A DNA stretch of 64,000 nucleotides from Kiritimatiellia bacterium (GTDB lineage Bacteria; Verrucomicrobiota; Kiritimatiellia; JAFGHX01). Positions within the stretch are counted from its first letter, which is position 1, and every line of letters begins with the position of its first letter. The stretch is from NCBI GenBank assembly GCA_016929905.1, contig JAFGHX010000333.1, forward strand, positions 20,968 through 84,967, read 5' to 3'. Of this stretch, positions 8,247 through 16,717 are shown in pieces. The position numbers and the translations under genes are program-made. The notes beneath the pieces were generated by a model. That model was not told the DNA's origin and made no database searches. It saw only the letters and a program-made list of their open reading frames with translations.

Positions 8247-9365
8247 GTGCCTACCTTTACGGTCGATGCGCTGCCCGTACTCTTTGAGGGGGGGATCAGC
8301 AACTATGTGCGCCCGCTTCTTGAGCATGTGGCGGCGCAAGGCGCGGCCCAATGGCAAATGGAATTCGTGTTTCGGCTGGGCGTCTCTACAGGCCGCCTGC
8401 GCTCGTACCGGCGCTACCGCAGAGGCCGCCCGGCCAACGTCAGATGTATGCCGATTGCCATGCCCGACAGGCTGGTGACGAGACTGTGGGAGCGTGGCGT
8501 CGCCGTTCCCCGCTTCGGTGCACGAGGCGACAGTGACGTGTTTCTGGCGACAACAGAACTCGTACCCGCTCTGGAGCGGGCGCCGGTAGGCTGTATCCTC
8601 TACGACTTGTGCCAACTGCGGATCCCGCAGTTTTTTGACATTGACGTACGGCGCTTCAAAGACGCATTGGTGAAACGTGTGCGTCGGGCCCGTTTCATTG
8701 TGGCCATTTCACAGCAAACGAAGGCCGACGTCGTGGAGCTTCTCGGCTATCCCGCGGATAGAATTGTTGTGATCTACCCCGGCATACGCGGGCAGGCCCC
8801 GGACGTGCCGCGAGCGGCGCCTCCAAGGCGCCGGTACATCCTCTATCTCGGCGCTCTGTCCCTGAACAAAAACGTCGATGGGATGCTCCGCGTCTTTGCC
8901 CGCTGCGTGCACGAGCACGATCTCGACCTCGAGATGGTGCTCACAGGGAAGGATTTCTGCGGCGGGGAGTACTGGCACAGGCTGGTGAACGAGCAGCGCA
9001 TTGAGAACCGCGTCCGGTTTGCCGGCTGGGTTACGCCGTCGGAGCGCGATGCACTCATCGCAAACGCGACGATGCTGTGGCAGTTCTCATGGTACGAAGG
9101 GTTCGGGCTTCCAGTTCTGGAGGCGGCGGCGCGCGGGACCGCGGTACTGTACAGCGAACGGGTGCCCGCGAAGGAAATTCTCCGCAGTCCGGAGCAGGAG
9201 ATTGATCCATCAGACGAGGAGGCATGCGTGGAGCGGGCGGCGGCGGCGCTCAATTCGCCGCAAACGCTGGCGGCGTGGCGCGCGCGCGGGCTGGAGATGG
9301 CCTCGCGGCACACCTGGCAAGCGGCCGCGGACAGACTGCTCGGCTGGCTCGAGGGCCTGACCTGA
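8247..9365 (+). CDS. Glycosyltransferase family 4
   Basis: A 372-residue GT4 enzyme and the last gene of the plus-strand series. The start is GTG at 8247 with GGGAGGG a few bases upstream, only 3 bp after the preceding stop. The N-terminal domain begins TVDALPVLFEGGISNYVRPL. The C-terminal domain has ILYLGALSLNKNVDGMLRVF and FSWYEGFGLPVLEAAARGTA with the EX7E-type catalytic/donor motif. It resembles mannosyltransferases of the WbaZ type, but specificity cannot be read. A cluster of three strong hairpins follows the stop. Confidence 0.88.
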   Translation: MPTFTVDALPVLFEGGISNYVRPLLEHVAAQGAAQWQMEFVFRLGVSTGRLRSYRRYRRGRPANVRCMPIAMPDRLVTRLWERGVAVPRFGARGDSDVFLATTELVPALERAPVGCILYDLCQLRIPQFFDIDVRRFKDALVKRVRRARFIVAISQQTKADVVELLGYPADRIVVIYPGIRGQAPDVPRAAPPRRRYILYLGALSLNKNVDGMLRVFARCVHEHDLDLEMVLTGKDFCGGEYWHRLVNEQRIENRVRFAGWVTPSERDALIANATMLWQFSWYEGFGLPVLEAAARGTAVLYSERVPAKEILRSPEQEIDPSDEEACVERAAAALNSPQTLAAWRARGLEMASRHTWQAAADRLLGWLEGLT

Positions 9366-9377
9366 AACTTGAAAGTA

Positions 9378-9447
9378 GAAGCGGCGTCTCGCCGCTTCCT
9401 CCGGGCCGCAGGCCCGGGCCCCCGGCTGCACGGAGTGCAGCCGGGGG
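9378..9447. repeat. REP-like cluster of three hairpins between convergent genes
   Basis: Three adjacent inverted repeats lie between the convergent ends of the GT4 gene and the polymerase gene. They are 9378-9398 (9-bp arms GAAGCGGCG, 3-base loop), 9402-9416 (CGGGCC/GGCCCG) and 9419-9447 (13-bp arms CCCCCGGCTGCAC, loop GGA). The first two recur in inverted orientation at 33364-33407. They may act as a two-way transcription barrier, although no T-run follows. The rest of the spacer to 9606 holds no gene I can support. Confidence 0.7.
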
Positions 9448-9606
9448 GGAAGAGCCGAGACGGCGTCGCCCTGCGGGCTATGGCGAACCAGGGACGGCTC
9501 TTCTACTATGGGCGACACGGCCCCAGACGAAGTTTCCACCTCGTCACATCCGGCGCCGCACAGCGCGCCGCGGCCTCTGGGCGAAAGACGCCCGTTCGAT
9601 CTACGC

Positions 9607-11082
9607 TCAGAGACTCCTACCGGACACGTCCGGCCAAGTCGCGGCCGGGGCCGGCTCCTCGGCGTACGGCCGGGCAACCGCTGCAGCGGCGGCGTCAGGC
9701 TGGGTCTCGGCTTCCGCCTCGGCCTCGAACCGCGGAATGATGAGCACAAGGGCGGCCAACGACCAGAACGGTTCGGCGATGCGAATAATGATGAAGCTGT
9801 TGGCGCCGAGCGCATGGGCGAGCATCGCGAAGACGCCGCACTGGAATCCCATGGCAACGCCTTTGAAGAAACGCTCCCGGGTGGAAGCCGTCACGCGTCG
9901 GACCTCGCCGAGTAGTCGTGCAAAGATGTAGAGAAAGGCGCCGAGCCCGAAGACGCCGGTTTCGGCCAGAATTCGCACAAACTGGCCGTCGACGAACAGG
10001 GTCCCGGTGACGCCGTGGCCGAACAGCGGCTTGTCGGCCCAGACCTCGATGGCCTTGCGGTACGAAATCACTCGCGCGGACGCGGACGGGTCCAGGTCGA
10101 TCCCGGCAATCTGGACGTGATACTGCGTGCCCCGTTCGAACGTGCCGGTGACGCGCTTCTGAACACGGTCCGGCAGCAGCGGCAGCCCGACGGCCAGCGC
10201 GATCACGAGGGCAAGCATGATCGAGGCGACCAGGAGGCGGTGCCGGCTGAAAATGAGAAAGGCGAAAACGGCGGCCGTCAGCGCGATGTAGGAGGCGCGA
10301 GAGAGCGTAAACAGGAGCACGGGCGTGGCAAAGAGCACGAGCAACACCATCGCGGTACGCACCTGCACGCGCCTGTCCTCCAGCGCGATACCGACGGCCA
10401 GGCACATCATCAGCACGATGTAGCCGCCGAAGGTGTTCGGCTCGGCGTCGAACGGGGCGACCAGACGTCCGCCGGTACCGATCTGGGTGTACCCGTAGAT
10501 CATGGCGAAGAAAAAGACGACCAGCAGCGCCCAGATCATGCGGATCCCCGCCCTCCTCTGCCGCACATGAGCGAGGATCATGAAATAGAGAAAGAAGTAC
10601 TCGAAGTACTTCAGATTATGAAACAAGCCGGATTTCGGGCGAACGGTGCCGCCGATCACGCCGAGCAGCGTGGCGATGATGGAGGCGGTCATGTACCACC
10701 AGATCGCCGCATTCACGGGCGATCGCACAATGCCGAACCGCCGCCCGATATAGGCGGAACGCAGCATCCAGCCTAGGCCTACGGCGACCAGCAGCACGTC
10801 CTCTGCCCTGACGACCAGCGCGGTGCCCTCCCCGCCGGTCTTGCCGGTGGCCACACCCGAGCCCAGCTCAGGGCTGAAAAGGATCGCGAAGATCACGAGG
10901 TAGAGCGCGTCGGTCCCGCGGATGAACGCCACCGCCACGGCGGCGAAGAACAGGGCGACGCCGATCAGCACAGAGATCTCGACCCGGGCAATGGCCGTGC
11001 TGAGGAAGTAGGCGCCCAGCAGGGCCAACCCCACCAGGGTGATCCGCCCGCGCACTTCTTTTTCAAGTGAGAGTGAAGGCAT
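9607..11082 (-). CDS. O-antigen ligase / Wzy-like polysaccharide polymerase
   Basis: A 491-residue inner-membrane protein with about ten to twelve hydrophobic segments, consistent with the O-antigen ligase/polymerase family that joins polyprenyl-linked repeat units in the periplasm. After the membrane segment around residues 270-290 comes a large periplasmic loop (about 300-370). It contains ISYRKAIEVWADKPLFGHGV, which matches the conserved W-x-x-x-P-x-x-G-x-G pattern of the family. The C-terminal tail is Ala/Glu-rich and cytoplasmic-looking. The ATG at 11082 has no evident Shine-Dalgarno sequence; a degenerate word repeat (11088-11124) abuts it. It is the last gene of the export operon, after the Wzz/BY-kinase fusion. 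Confidence 0.85.
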   Translation of the reverse strand: MPSLSLEKEVRGRITLVGLALLGAYFLSTAIARVEISVLIGVALFFAAVAVAFIRGTDALYLVIFAILFSPELGSGVATGKTGGEGTALVVRAEDVLLVAVGLGWMLRSAYIGRRFGIVRSPVNAAIWWYMTASIIATLLGVIGGTVRPKSGLFHNLKYFEYFFLYFMILAHVRQRRAGIRMIWALLVVFFFAMIYGYTQIGTGGRLVAPFDAEPNTFGGYIVLMMCLAVGIALEDRRVQVRTAMVLLVLFATPVLLFTLSRASYIALTAAVFAFLIFSRHRLLVASIMLALVIALAVGLPLLPDRVQKRVTGTFERGTQYHVQIAGIDLDPSASARVISYRKAIEVWADKPLFGHGVTGTLFVDGQFVRILAETGVFGLGAFLYIFARLLGEVRRVTASTRERFFKGVAMGFQCGVFAMLAHALGANSFIIIRIAEPFWSLAALVLIIPRFEAEAEAETQPDAAAAAVARPYAEEPAPAATWPDVSGRSL

Positions 11083-11087
11083 CGTGT

Positions 11088-11124
11088 AGGGAAGGGTTAA
11101 GGGTTAATGCTTGATGGTTGATCG
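11088..11124 (-). repeat. Degenerate word repeat abutting the polymerase start
   Basis: The plus strand reads as near-tandem copies of GGGTTAA and TTGATGG words (11088-11124), ending 6 bases from the polymerase ATG. It is one of several spacers in this window filled with short degenerate words. Confidence 0.55.
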
Positions 11125-11132
11125 TCCACCCC

Positions 11133-11187
11133 CTCCGCCGGGCCTTCCGCCTCCGCCGGGCCTTCGGCGGCCAAGGCGGCGGACAAG
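11133..11187. repeat. REP-like CCGCC/GGCCTTCGGCGG element, copy 1
   Basis: Two successive copies of a C/G-rich unit built on GCCGGGCCTTC are followed by GGCCTTCGGCGG and GGCGGACAAG. Nearly the same arrangement occurs at 57839-57887. The self-complementary GCCGGGCCTTCGGCGG core can fold into a hairpin. It fills the spacer between the Wzz/BY-kinase and polymerase genes. Confidence 0.7.
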
Positions 11188-11227
11188 ACGGAGAGACTCC
11201 GGGCTCCGGCCATCGTGACGGTTGCGC

Positions 11228-13228
11228 CTACTCCGGCTGGTGCTGCCAGCCCTTCTTCTCCGGCTTGCCGTAGTATTTCCGATAGTGATAGTAGTCCGGC
11301 GTACTGGCCCACTTGGACTGGATATCGTTGATGATGATGCCCAGGACGTGGGCGCCCGTCTTCTGGAGCGAGCTGATCGCGCGGCGCATGGAGTCGCGGG
11401 GCGTGACGCCGATCTGGTAGACGATCACGACGCGGCCGATGGGCTGCGACATGATCGTGCTGTCCGGCACGGGCAGGATCGGCGTGCCGTCGATGAGCAC
11501 GACGTCGTAGGCGGCCTCCCACTGCCGCACGAGCTTTTCGAACACCGGCAGGGACAGCCACTCGGCGGGATGCAGGGTACGGCCGCCGCAGGTGATCAGC
11601 GAGAGGTGCTCCATACCAGGCGCGGTAGCGAGATTCTCTTCGGCCTTCTCTCCGAGCGCGATATCGCGGTAGTCCTTGATCGCCTCGTGCCAGTCGATAT
11701 CGCCGACCAGGATATCCGACAGGCCCCGTTCACGCTCGAGGCCGAAGAAACGGTACATGGTGGGCCGGCGCATATTGGCGCCGACGACCAGCACGTTCCG
11801 CCCTCCTTGGGCGAAGGTGAGGGCCAGGTTCACCAGCGTCGTCGTCTTGCCTTCGGCGGGCCCGGAGCTGGTGACCAGGATGGCGCCGAGCTTGCCGTTG
11901 TTCACGGCCAATTGCAGGCTCGTGCGAATGGCGCGGTACCCTTCGGTCGCGGGCGCTCTGGGTGCGAAGGCCACGACGGGCCAGAAGGTTCTGTGGTGGC
12001 GCACACGGCCGCGCCGCGTCCACCACCGGGTGGACCAGGCGCCGAAGGTCCGCCGCATGACGCGGATAGAGTTCACGAGCTGGGAGTACTTGATCCGGTT
12101 CAAGAGACCGCGCGGGCGAATGGGCACATCGATGTCGTGGGGCGAGAAGTGGGGAATGATCCCGAGCACCGGGAGCCGAAAGGCCTCCTCGATCTCGACG
12201 AGTGTACGCACGGAGGTGTCCATGTTTTCGGCGAAGAAGGCGAGCACGATGCCGAGCATCAGGCCGAGCAAACCGCCGGCGATGATGGTGCGAACCTTGC
12301 CGGCGGTCACCATGCGGGCTTCCGTCGGGTGGTCGACGACGATGACGACCTCCCCCTTGCGCATCTCGGCGATTCGCGCTTCCTCCAGCCGCCTGGTGAA
12401 GAAATTGTGCATGTCGTCGACCATCGCCTTGAGCTGCTCGTAACGCCGGATTCGCTCCTGAGCCCTGAGCTCCGTCTCGGCCGCCGCCTCGATCTGCTCC
12501 TGGATGGCCTTGACCGTTTCGCTGTACTTCACGATCTCCGGGAATTCGTCGGTGTAGTCGCCGGAATCGCGAAGCCGCTGCAGCTTGATCTTGGCCTCGA
12601 TAAGCCGGTCGCGGAGCAGCGCCAGATCGCTGGCCTGCGGGCCGGTGACGGCGCGCAACCCGACGTCCTTGCGCAACTTGGCTTCCTCGGCGATCAGGCG
12701 GTCCATCGACTGCTCTCGCGTCTGCTGGATGAATTCTTTGGTCCGCCTGGCGTTCTTGGTCAGAGACAGCTCGTGGTGCCGCACGAAGGCTTCCAGAACT
12801 GCGGCCGTTCTCAGTCTGGCTTCCTTCGGCGAAAAGGCCGTGGCGAAGATGTCGATGAAATCGGTCCCCTGCACGCGCGTGGAGCGCACGGCGCCCTTGA
12901 GCGCGCCGAGCAGGTCCTCGGCCTCGCCGCGCTGCTGCGCCGCCAGCAGGTCGGCCGCCGGTTTGAGGACGGCCTCGCTCTTGATCTCGTAGATGTAATT
13001 GGCAATTACGTCACCGCTGCTGACGACCGCCTCGTTCAGGATGTCCGCCACCGTTTGCGTCCGCTGGATCTTGATCCGGGTCCGGCTCTCGTATACGGGC
13101 CGCTCTTTCTGCGTCCACATCCACGTACCGAACAGAACGAGAACGGCGACGATAAGGATAAACCATTTGTGCGCGACAAGCACGCGCAGGTAATCACTGA
13201 ATACGAGTTCCCGTTCTTCAAGCGGCAT
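11228..13228 (-). CDS. Wzz/GumC-type chain-length regulator fused to BY-kinase-like ATPase
   Basis: A 666-residue polysaccharide co-polymerase with a C-terminal tyrosine-kinase-like domain. Membrane segments at about 22-38 and 314-332 bracket a long periplasmic coiled-coil region (about 130-290). The cytoplasmic domain has Walker A SSGPAEGKTTT at 454-464, Walker B DVVLIDGTP at 575-583, and a C-terminal tyrosine cluster (Y646, Y647, Y649, Y652, Y653), the usual autophosphorylation region. The Walker A' motif, normally with two aspartates (DADLRRP), reads VVGANMRRP here, so catalysis may be weakened or lost. It lies 20 bp after the Wza-like gene and before the polymerase. The role is control of chain length and export. 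Family call is strong; kinase activity is uncertain. Confidence 0.9.
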   Translation of the reverse strand: MPLEERELVFSDYLRVLVAHKWFILIVAVLVLFGTWMWTQKERPVYESRTRIKIQRTQTVADILNEAVVSSGDVIANYIYEIKSEAVLKPAADLLAAQQRGEAEDLLGALKGAVRSTRVQGTDFIDIFATAFSPKEARLRTAAVLEAFVRHHELSLTKNARRTKEFIQQTREQSMDRLIAEEAKLRKDVGLRAVTGPQASDLALLRDRLIEAKIKLQRLRDSGDYTDEFPEIVKYSETVKAIQEQIEAAAETELRAQERIRRYEQLKAMVDDMHNFFTRRLEEARIAEMRKGEVVIVVDHPTEARMVTAGKVRTIIAGGLLGLMLGIVLAFFAENMDTSVRTLVEIEEAFRLPVLGIIPHFSPHDIDVPIRPRGLLNRIKYSQLVNSIRVMRRTFGAWSTRWWTRRGRVRHHRTFWPVVAFAPRAPATEGYRAIRTSLQLAVNNGKLGAILVTSSGPAEGKTTTLVNLALTFAQGGRNVLVVGANMRRPTMYRFFGLERERGLSDILVGDIDWHEAIKDYRDIALGEKAEENLATAPGMEHLSLITCGGRTLHPAEWLSLPVFEKLVRQWEAAYDVVLIDGTPILPVPDSTIMSQPIGRVVIVYQIGVTPRDSMRRAISSLQKTGAHVLGIIINDIQSKWASTPDYYHYRKYYGKPEKKGWQHQPE

Positions 13229-13248
13229 GGTTCCGGCTCCTCGTCCTG

Positions 13249-14670
13249 CTACTCTGAGAACCTGTCGTACACCCAGACGGCATCGCGAACGGCCAAGACG
13301 GGCAGCAGCACTGTCCGGACGGCGTCCGCGGTCTGCCAGATCGCCATCGGCGCCACGTAGATGGCGTCATTCGTCCGCAGTTCGATATTGTCCTCCATGC
13401 TGCGGCCGTAGAGAATGTTCTTCATGTTGATGCGAATCACTTCCGGCTCGGCCTTCTCGCCCCTGACAAGGATCAACCCTTTACTCTTGGCGTAGTGTCT
13501 CAACCCGCCCGCTTTGGCGATGAGGTCCCTGACACGCATGCCTCTCTCCAGGGAATACAGGCCCGGATTCTGGACCCACCCCAGCAGCGCGACGCGGGGC
13601 TGGGCGAGAAAGGAGGCCTTCAACTCTCCCTCGGGCGGTTTGGCCACATGGCGAACGATGACGGTGGGCTTCCCCTCCTGGTGCCGCTCGCCCGAGGCGG
13701 CCGCCGAGCGATGGTGCATGAGGATGGTGGGCTCTTTCAGGATCTTGCTGAAATACGTCTCCACGACCGCTCTGGCGTCGGACCATTTGCGGCCGGCAAC
13801 CTTAACGGGCCCCAGATGCGGGATGAAGGCCTCGCCCCGGTCGGAAATGATCAAGGCAACGGGGAACCCGGTGAACTGGCTGGCCTTGTTCTTGAGCCAT
13901 ACCTGGATCGTGATCGTGTCGCCGGGCCGAATCGTATCCGCGTCGACGCTGGCGGGCCCGTCCGGGACCTCGGCGAAGCTCGCATCGCAGATGGCCTTGA
14001 TCTGTTCATCGGTCTTGCCGGCGACCTTGACGAGTCCAACGAGCGGAATGAAGATCTCGCCGGAGGACGGAATCTCACGTTCCATCGGGAACCCCGGAAT
14101 CTGACCGGCTTTGTCCCCCGCCCACATCTCGACTATCAGTCTGTCGCCAGGCCACACGTACTTTGGGTCGCCCTGCTGAGAACCTACGGCGGCGCCTTCT
14201 TCGTCCTGAACCGCGGCCTGCATGGCGCGGCCCTGCTCCGTGAGCATGCGCAGCTCGGACTCAACGGTCTCGGCCTTTCCCGCCGGTTCGGCGGCGTTTG
14301 AGGCGGGCGCCTCGGGCTCGAGCACCGGCGCTTCCTCCTCCGCCTCGGTCACGGGTTCCAGGATGTCGAGAACCGTGTCCTGCTGCCGTTCCGCCGACGC
14401 CGGCTCGACAGGCGCCGCCGCCGCGGGCGGCGGTTCGACGGCAGTCAGTTCCGGCTCGCCGACGGGTTCGGGCGTGGCGAGAGCGGCGGCTGCCGCAGGC
14501 TGTGCCGCGCCCTGGCTGGCCATGAGGCTGCCAAGTTGCACGGTAATATCGGGCGAACTGTGGCGTACGGGCTCCTGTTCGCGCCTGAGGCTGGCACACC
14601 CAGCCAGCGCCAGGGCGAGGCACGCGGCGCAGCCCGCGCAGCAGAGCCTTCGTTGAAGAAATCGCGTCAT
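13249..14670 (-). CDS. Wza-like outer-membrane polysaccharide export lipoprotein
   Basis: A 473-residue lipoprotein. The signal peptide ends in a lipobox with Cys25 (LALAGC). An Ala/Pro/Glu-rich linker (about 50-165) follows. Two consecutive polysaccharide-export domains come next (about 168-234 and 242-320), each with the PGD...G.I.IP.LG.VKVAG pattern. An SLBB-type beta-grasp domain follows (about 356-445). The family forms the outer-membrane channel for capsule or exopolysaccharide. The ATG at 14670 overlaps the stop of the HD-GYP gene by ATGA, so the two are probably translationally coupled. The open frame continues upstream to 15231 but only as a shadow of that gene. The C-terminal region is soluble-looking, with a short hydrophobic stretch around 450. 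Confidence 0.9.
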   Translation of the reverse strand: MTRFLQRRLCCAGCAACLALALAGCASLRREQEPVRHSSPDITVQLGSLMASQGAAQPAAAAALATPEPVGEPELTAVEPPPAAAAPVEPASAERQQDTVLDILEPVTEAEEEAPVLEPEAPASNAAEPAGKAETVESELRMLTEQGRAMQAAVQDEEGAAVGSQQGDPKYVWPGDRLIVEMWAGDKAGQIPGFPMEREIPSSGEIFIPLVGLVKVAGKTDEQIKAICDASFAEVPDGPASVDADTIRPGDTITIQVWLKNKASQFTGFPVALIISDRGEAFIPHLGPVKVAGRKWSDARAVVETYFSKILKEPTILMHHRSAAASGERHQEGKPTVIVRHVAKPPEGELKASFLAQPRVALLGWVQNPGLYSLERGMRVRDLIAKAGGLRHYAKSKGLILVRGEKAEPEVIRINMKNILYGRSMEDNIELRTNDAIYVAPMAIWQTADAVRTVLLPVLAVRDAVWVYDRFSE

Positions 14671-15827
14671 AGTCTCAAGGACCCCTCGCCATGCCCACGG
14701 TCCACGCTGCGAATGATCGACAGCGCGTCCGTCTTGCACAGGTCTATGATCCTGGGCTCCTCGGGGTAACGACCGGCCCCGTCCATCATGACCTGAACCA
14801 CCGGCCGCAACGGAAAGCCCTCGTGCTCCTCGAGCACCAGGCAAATGGACCGGTTGTTGAGTTCCACCATCGAGCCTACCGGATAGAAGCCCCGCTTGGA
14901 GAGCAGGCGTTTGAGCCATTCCCGGTCGAACGCCTTGCGATAGGCCTTCAGGATGTACTGCATGTAATTGTCGGTCTCGTCGACGGGGGACCGGCCCTTG
15001 GGCCGGATGTCGCCCACCGTGTGCTCGAAAACGTTGGCGAGCGCGAGGACCTGGCTGCACGGCGCAAACTCCTCGCCGGAAATGCCGCCCGGGAACCCGC
15101 TGCCGTCCAACCGCTCGTGGTGCTGGGCAATCATTCGGACGGCCACATCCGGAAGCTGTGCGGAATCGAGCAGATCGATGGCGGCCGATACGTGCTGGCG
15201 GTACTTCCGGTTCGCTTCGTCGAGCCGGCAATCCATGCCGAGCGCGGCGATTCCGATATCGTGCAGCAACGCGGCGGCCCCGACCTCTTCACGGGTGGCC
15301 GAGCGCAGCCAGCTTCCGTCCGCCGCCAGATCCAGCGCGAACAGGGCGGTGTTCACGCTGTGGTTGACGAGCCGTTCTTCCTTCTTGGTGGTGCGATAGA
15401 GCACGCGGGCGATGCTCGCGTCAAGCGAGATGATCGAGCCGAGATCCGCGGCGATCGACTGGGCCGCGGGCCAGACATCGCGTTTGTCGGCGCCGGAATC
15501 CAGACACCGCAGGAACAGCTTCGCCAGGAGCCCCTTGGCCCGCGTCAACGTCGCTTCCTTGTTCTGAGGCATTGAGACGCCGGCCGAGGCGGCGGCTTCC
15601 GCGGGCGTCCCCGAATGCTCGCGCCGCGGTGCTTGTTCAGAACGAGCGCCCTCGTCCGCCGGCTCGCCGCCTTGCGGCATGACGGACACCGGGCCCCGTC
15701 GCGGAGGCTTGGCGGGGGCAACGCCCTGCCCTGTTCGAGCCGGCGCGGGCGCCGCCTTCGGCTCGCCTGTCCCGGCCATCTCCGGCAGGGTCTTGCCGCT
15801 CTGTTCGAGTAGATGGCTAAGTCGCAT
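14667..15827 (-). CDS. HD-GYP-type (putative c-di-GMP phosphodiesterase) protein
   Basis: A 386-residue soluble protein. The first 90 residues are Pro/Ala-rich and probably disordered. The remainder has HD-GYP features: LVNHSVNTAL at 153-162, LLHDIG with the HD pair at 189-190, HHE at 236-238 and DGSGFP at 241-246 (consensus DGxGYP). The family degrades cyclic di-GMP or acts as a sensor. The ATG at 15827 has GGAGGA five bases upstream. An ATG at 15920 would overlap the ATPase stop (ATGA) but adds an Arg/Gly-rich stretch. Its own stop overlaps the Wza-like start. Lying between an ExeA-type ATPase and the exporter, it may tie polysaccharide export to c-di-GMP. Confidence 0.85.
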   Translation of the reverse strand: MRLSHLLEQSGKTLPEMAGTGEPKAAPAPARTGQGVAPAKPPRRGPVSVMPQGGEPADEGARSEQAPRREHSGTPAEAAASAGVSMPQNKEATLTRAKGLLAKLFLRCLDSGADKRDVWPAAQSIAADLGSIISLDASIARVLYRTTKKEERLVNHSVNTALFALDLAADGSWLRSATREEVGAAALLHDIGIAALGMDCRLDEANRKYRQHVSAAIDLLDSAQLPDVAVRMIAQHHERLDGSGFPGGISGEEFAPCSQVLALANVFEHTVGDIRPKGRSPVDETDNYMQYILKAYRKAFDREWLKRLLSKRGFYPVGSMVELNNRSICLVLEEHEGFPLRPVVQVMMDGAGRYPEEPRIIDLCKTDALSIIRSVDRGHGEGSLRL

Positions 15828-15916
15828 CAGATCCTCCGGTTCGTCAGACGTCCCGGCTCCCTCTCCGCCACCGCGGCCCCGGCGCGAGACGCCGGCCACC
15901 GCTGTGCGGTGCCGGC

Positions 15917-16717
15917 TCATGCGCCCCGTTCCGCGCCTGCCTCCGCAACTTCTTCCGGTCCAATCTGCTTCTTGCCCGTCAGGGAACCCAAGAGCATGCA
16001 CATGTCGCAGAGGGCATTGATCTCGCGCGGGTTGCCCCGGCTCAGTTTCGCGATCTCCTTGACGGCCGTCTCGCTGAAAATGTCGCCACGCCCGCCCGCC
16101 GTCTCGAGTCTGTGCAGCACATAGCTGCCCACTTCGTCCGTTCCGAGCGACGGAATGTGGAACTTCAATGCAATGCGCTGGATCAACTGCGGGATCGTCC
16201 GCAGCCTGTCCAGCAGTTCGGACTGCCCCACAAACACGAGTGTCAACAGGAACCGGTCCTGCATCTGGTGGTTCAGCAGCAGACGCAGGTCTTCGAACGT
16301 GGCGGGGTCCATGATGAGCTGGGCTTCGTCGATTATGGCGACGCAATGCTTGCCCTTCTCGGCGTGGCGGTCCAGGATGCTGTTGAAAGCGTGCAGAACC
16401 TCGTACTTGCCCCTGGACGGAATCTCCTCGCCGAACTGGAAGGAAATCTCACGGGTGATGTCGAGCGAATCCATCCTCGGATTGTTCACGAACGCCACTG
16501 CGTATTCGTCGACGCCCAGCTTGTCGATCGCCGCCCGGCAGAGTACCGTCTTGCCGCTGCCGTAATCGCCCGTCACCAAGGCCATGGCCTTACGCGTCTT
16601 GATCGCGAAGATCATGCGGGTGATCGCCTCCCGATGCCCTTTCGACGGGTAGAAGAACCGCGGGTTAGGCGCATTTTCGAACGGCAGACACTTCAAGTTC
16701 CAGTATTCGGTGTACAT
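15917..16717 (-). CDS. ExeA/GspA-like AAA ATPase of the exopolysaccharide locus
   Basis: A 266-residue AAA ATPase resembling ExeA and the ATPases found in exosortase-linked polysaccharide loci. The start of the family fold is plain: MYTEYWNLKCLPFENAPNPR, then FYPSKGHREAI. Walker A is GDYGSGKT and Walker B is CVAIIDEAQLI. A C-terminal helical lid contains LSRGNPREINALCD. A TTG at 16837 would add 40 residues before the fold, so I prefer the ATG at 16717. It begins the ATPase, HD-GYP, Wza, Wzz-kinase, polymerase run. The likely role is energy-dependent assembly or regulation of the envelope exporter. No exosortase or PEP-CTERM protein is visible nearby. Confidence 0.85.
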   Translation of the reverse strand: MYTEYWNLKCLPFENAPNPRFFYPSKGHREAITRMIFAIKTRKAMALVTGDYGSGKTVLCRAAIDKLGVDEYAVAFVNNPRMDSLDITREISFQFGEEIPSRGKYEVLHAFNSILDRHAEKGKHCVAIIDEAQLIMDPATFEDLRLLLNHQMQDRFLLTLVFVGQSELLDRLRTIPQLIQRIALKFHIPSLGTDEVGSYVLHRLETAGGRGDIFSETAVKEIAKLSRGNPREINALCDMCMLLGSLTGKKQIGPEEVAEAGAERGA

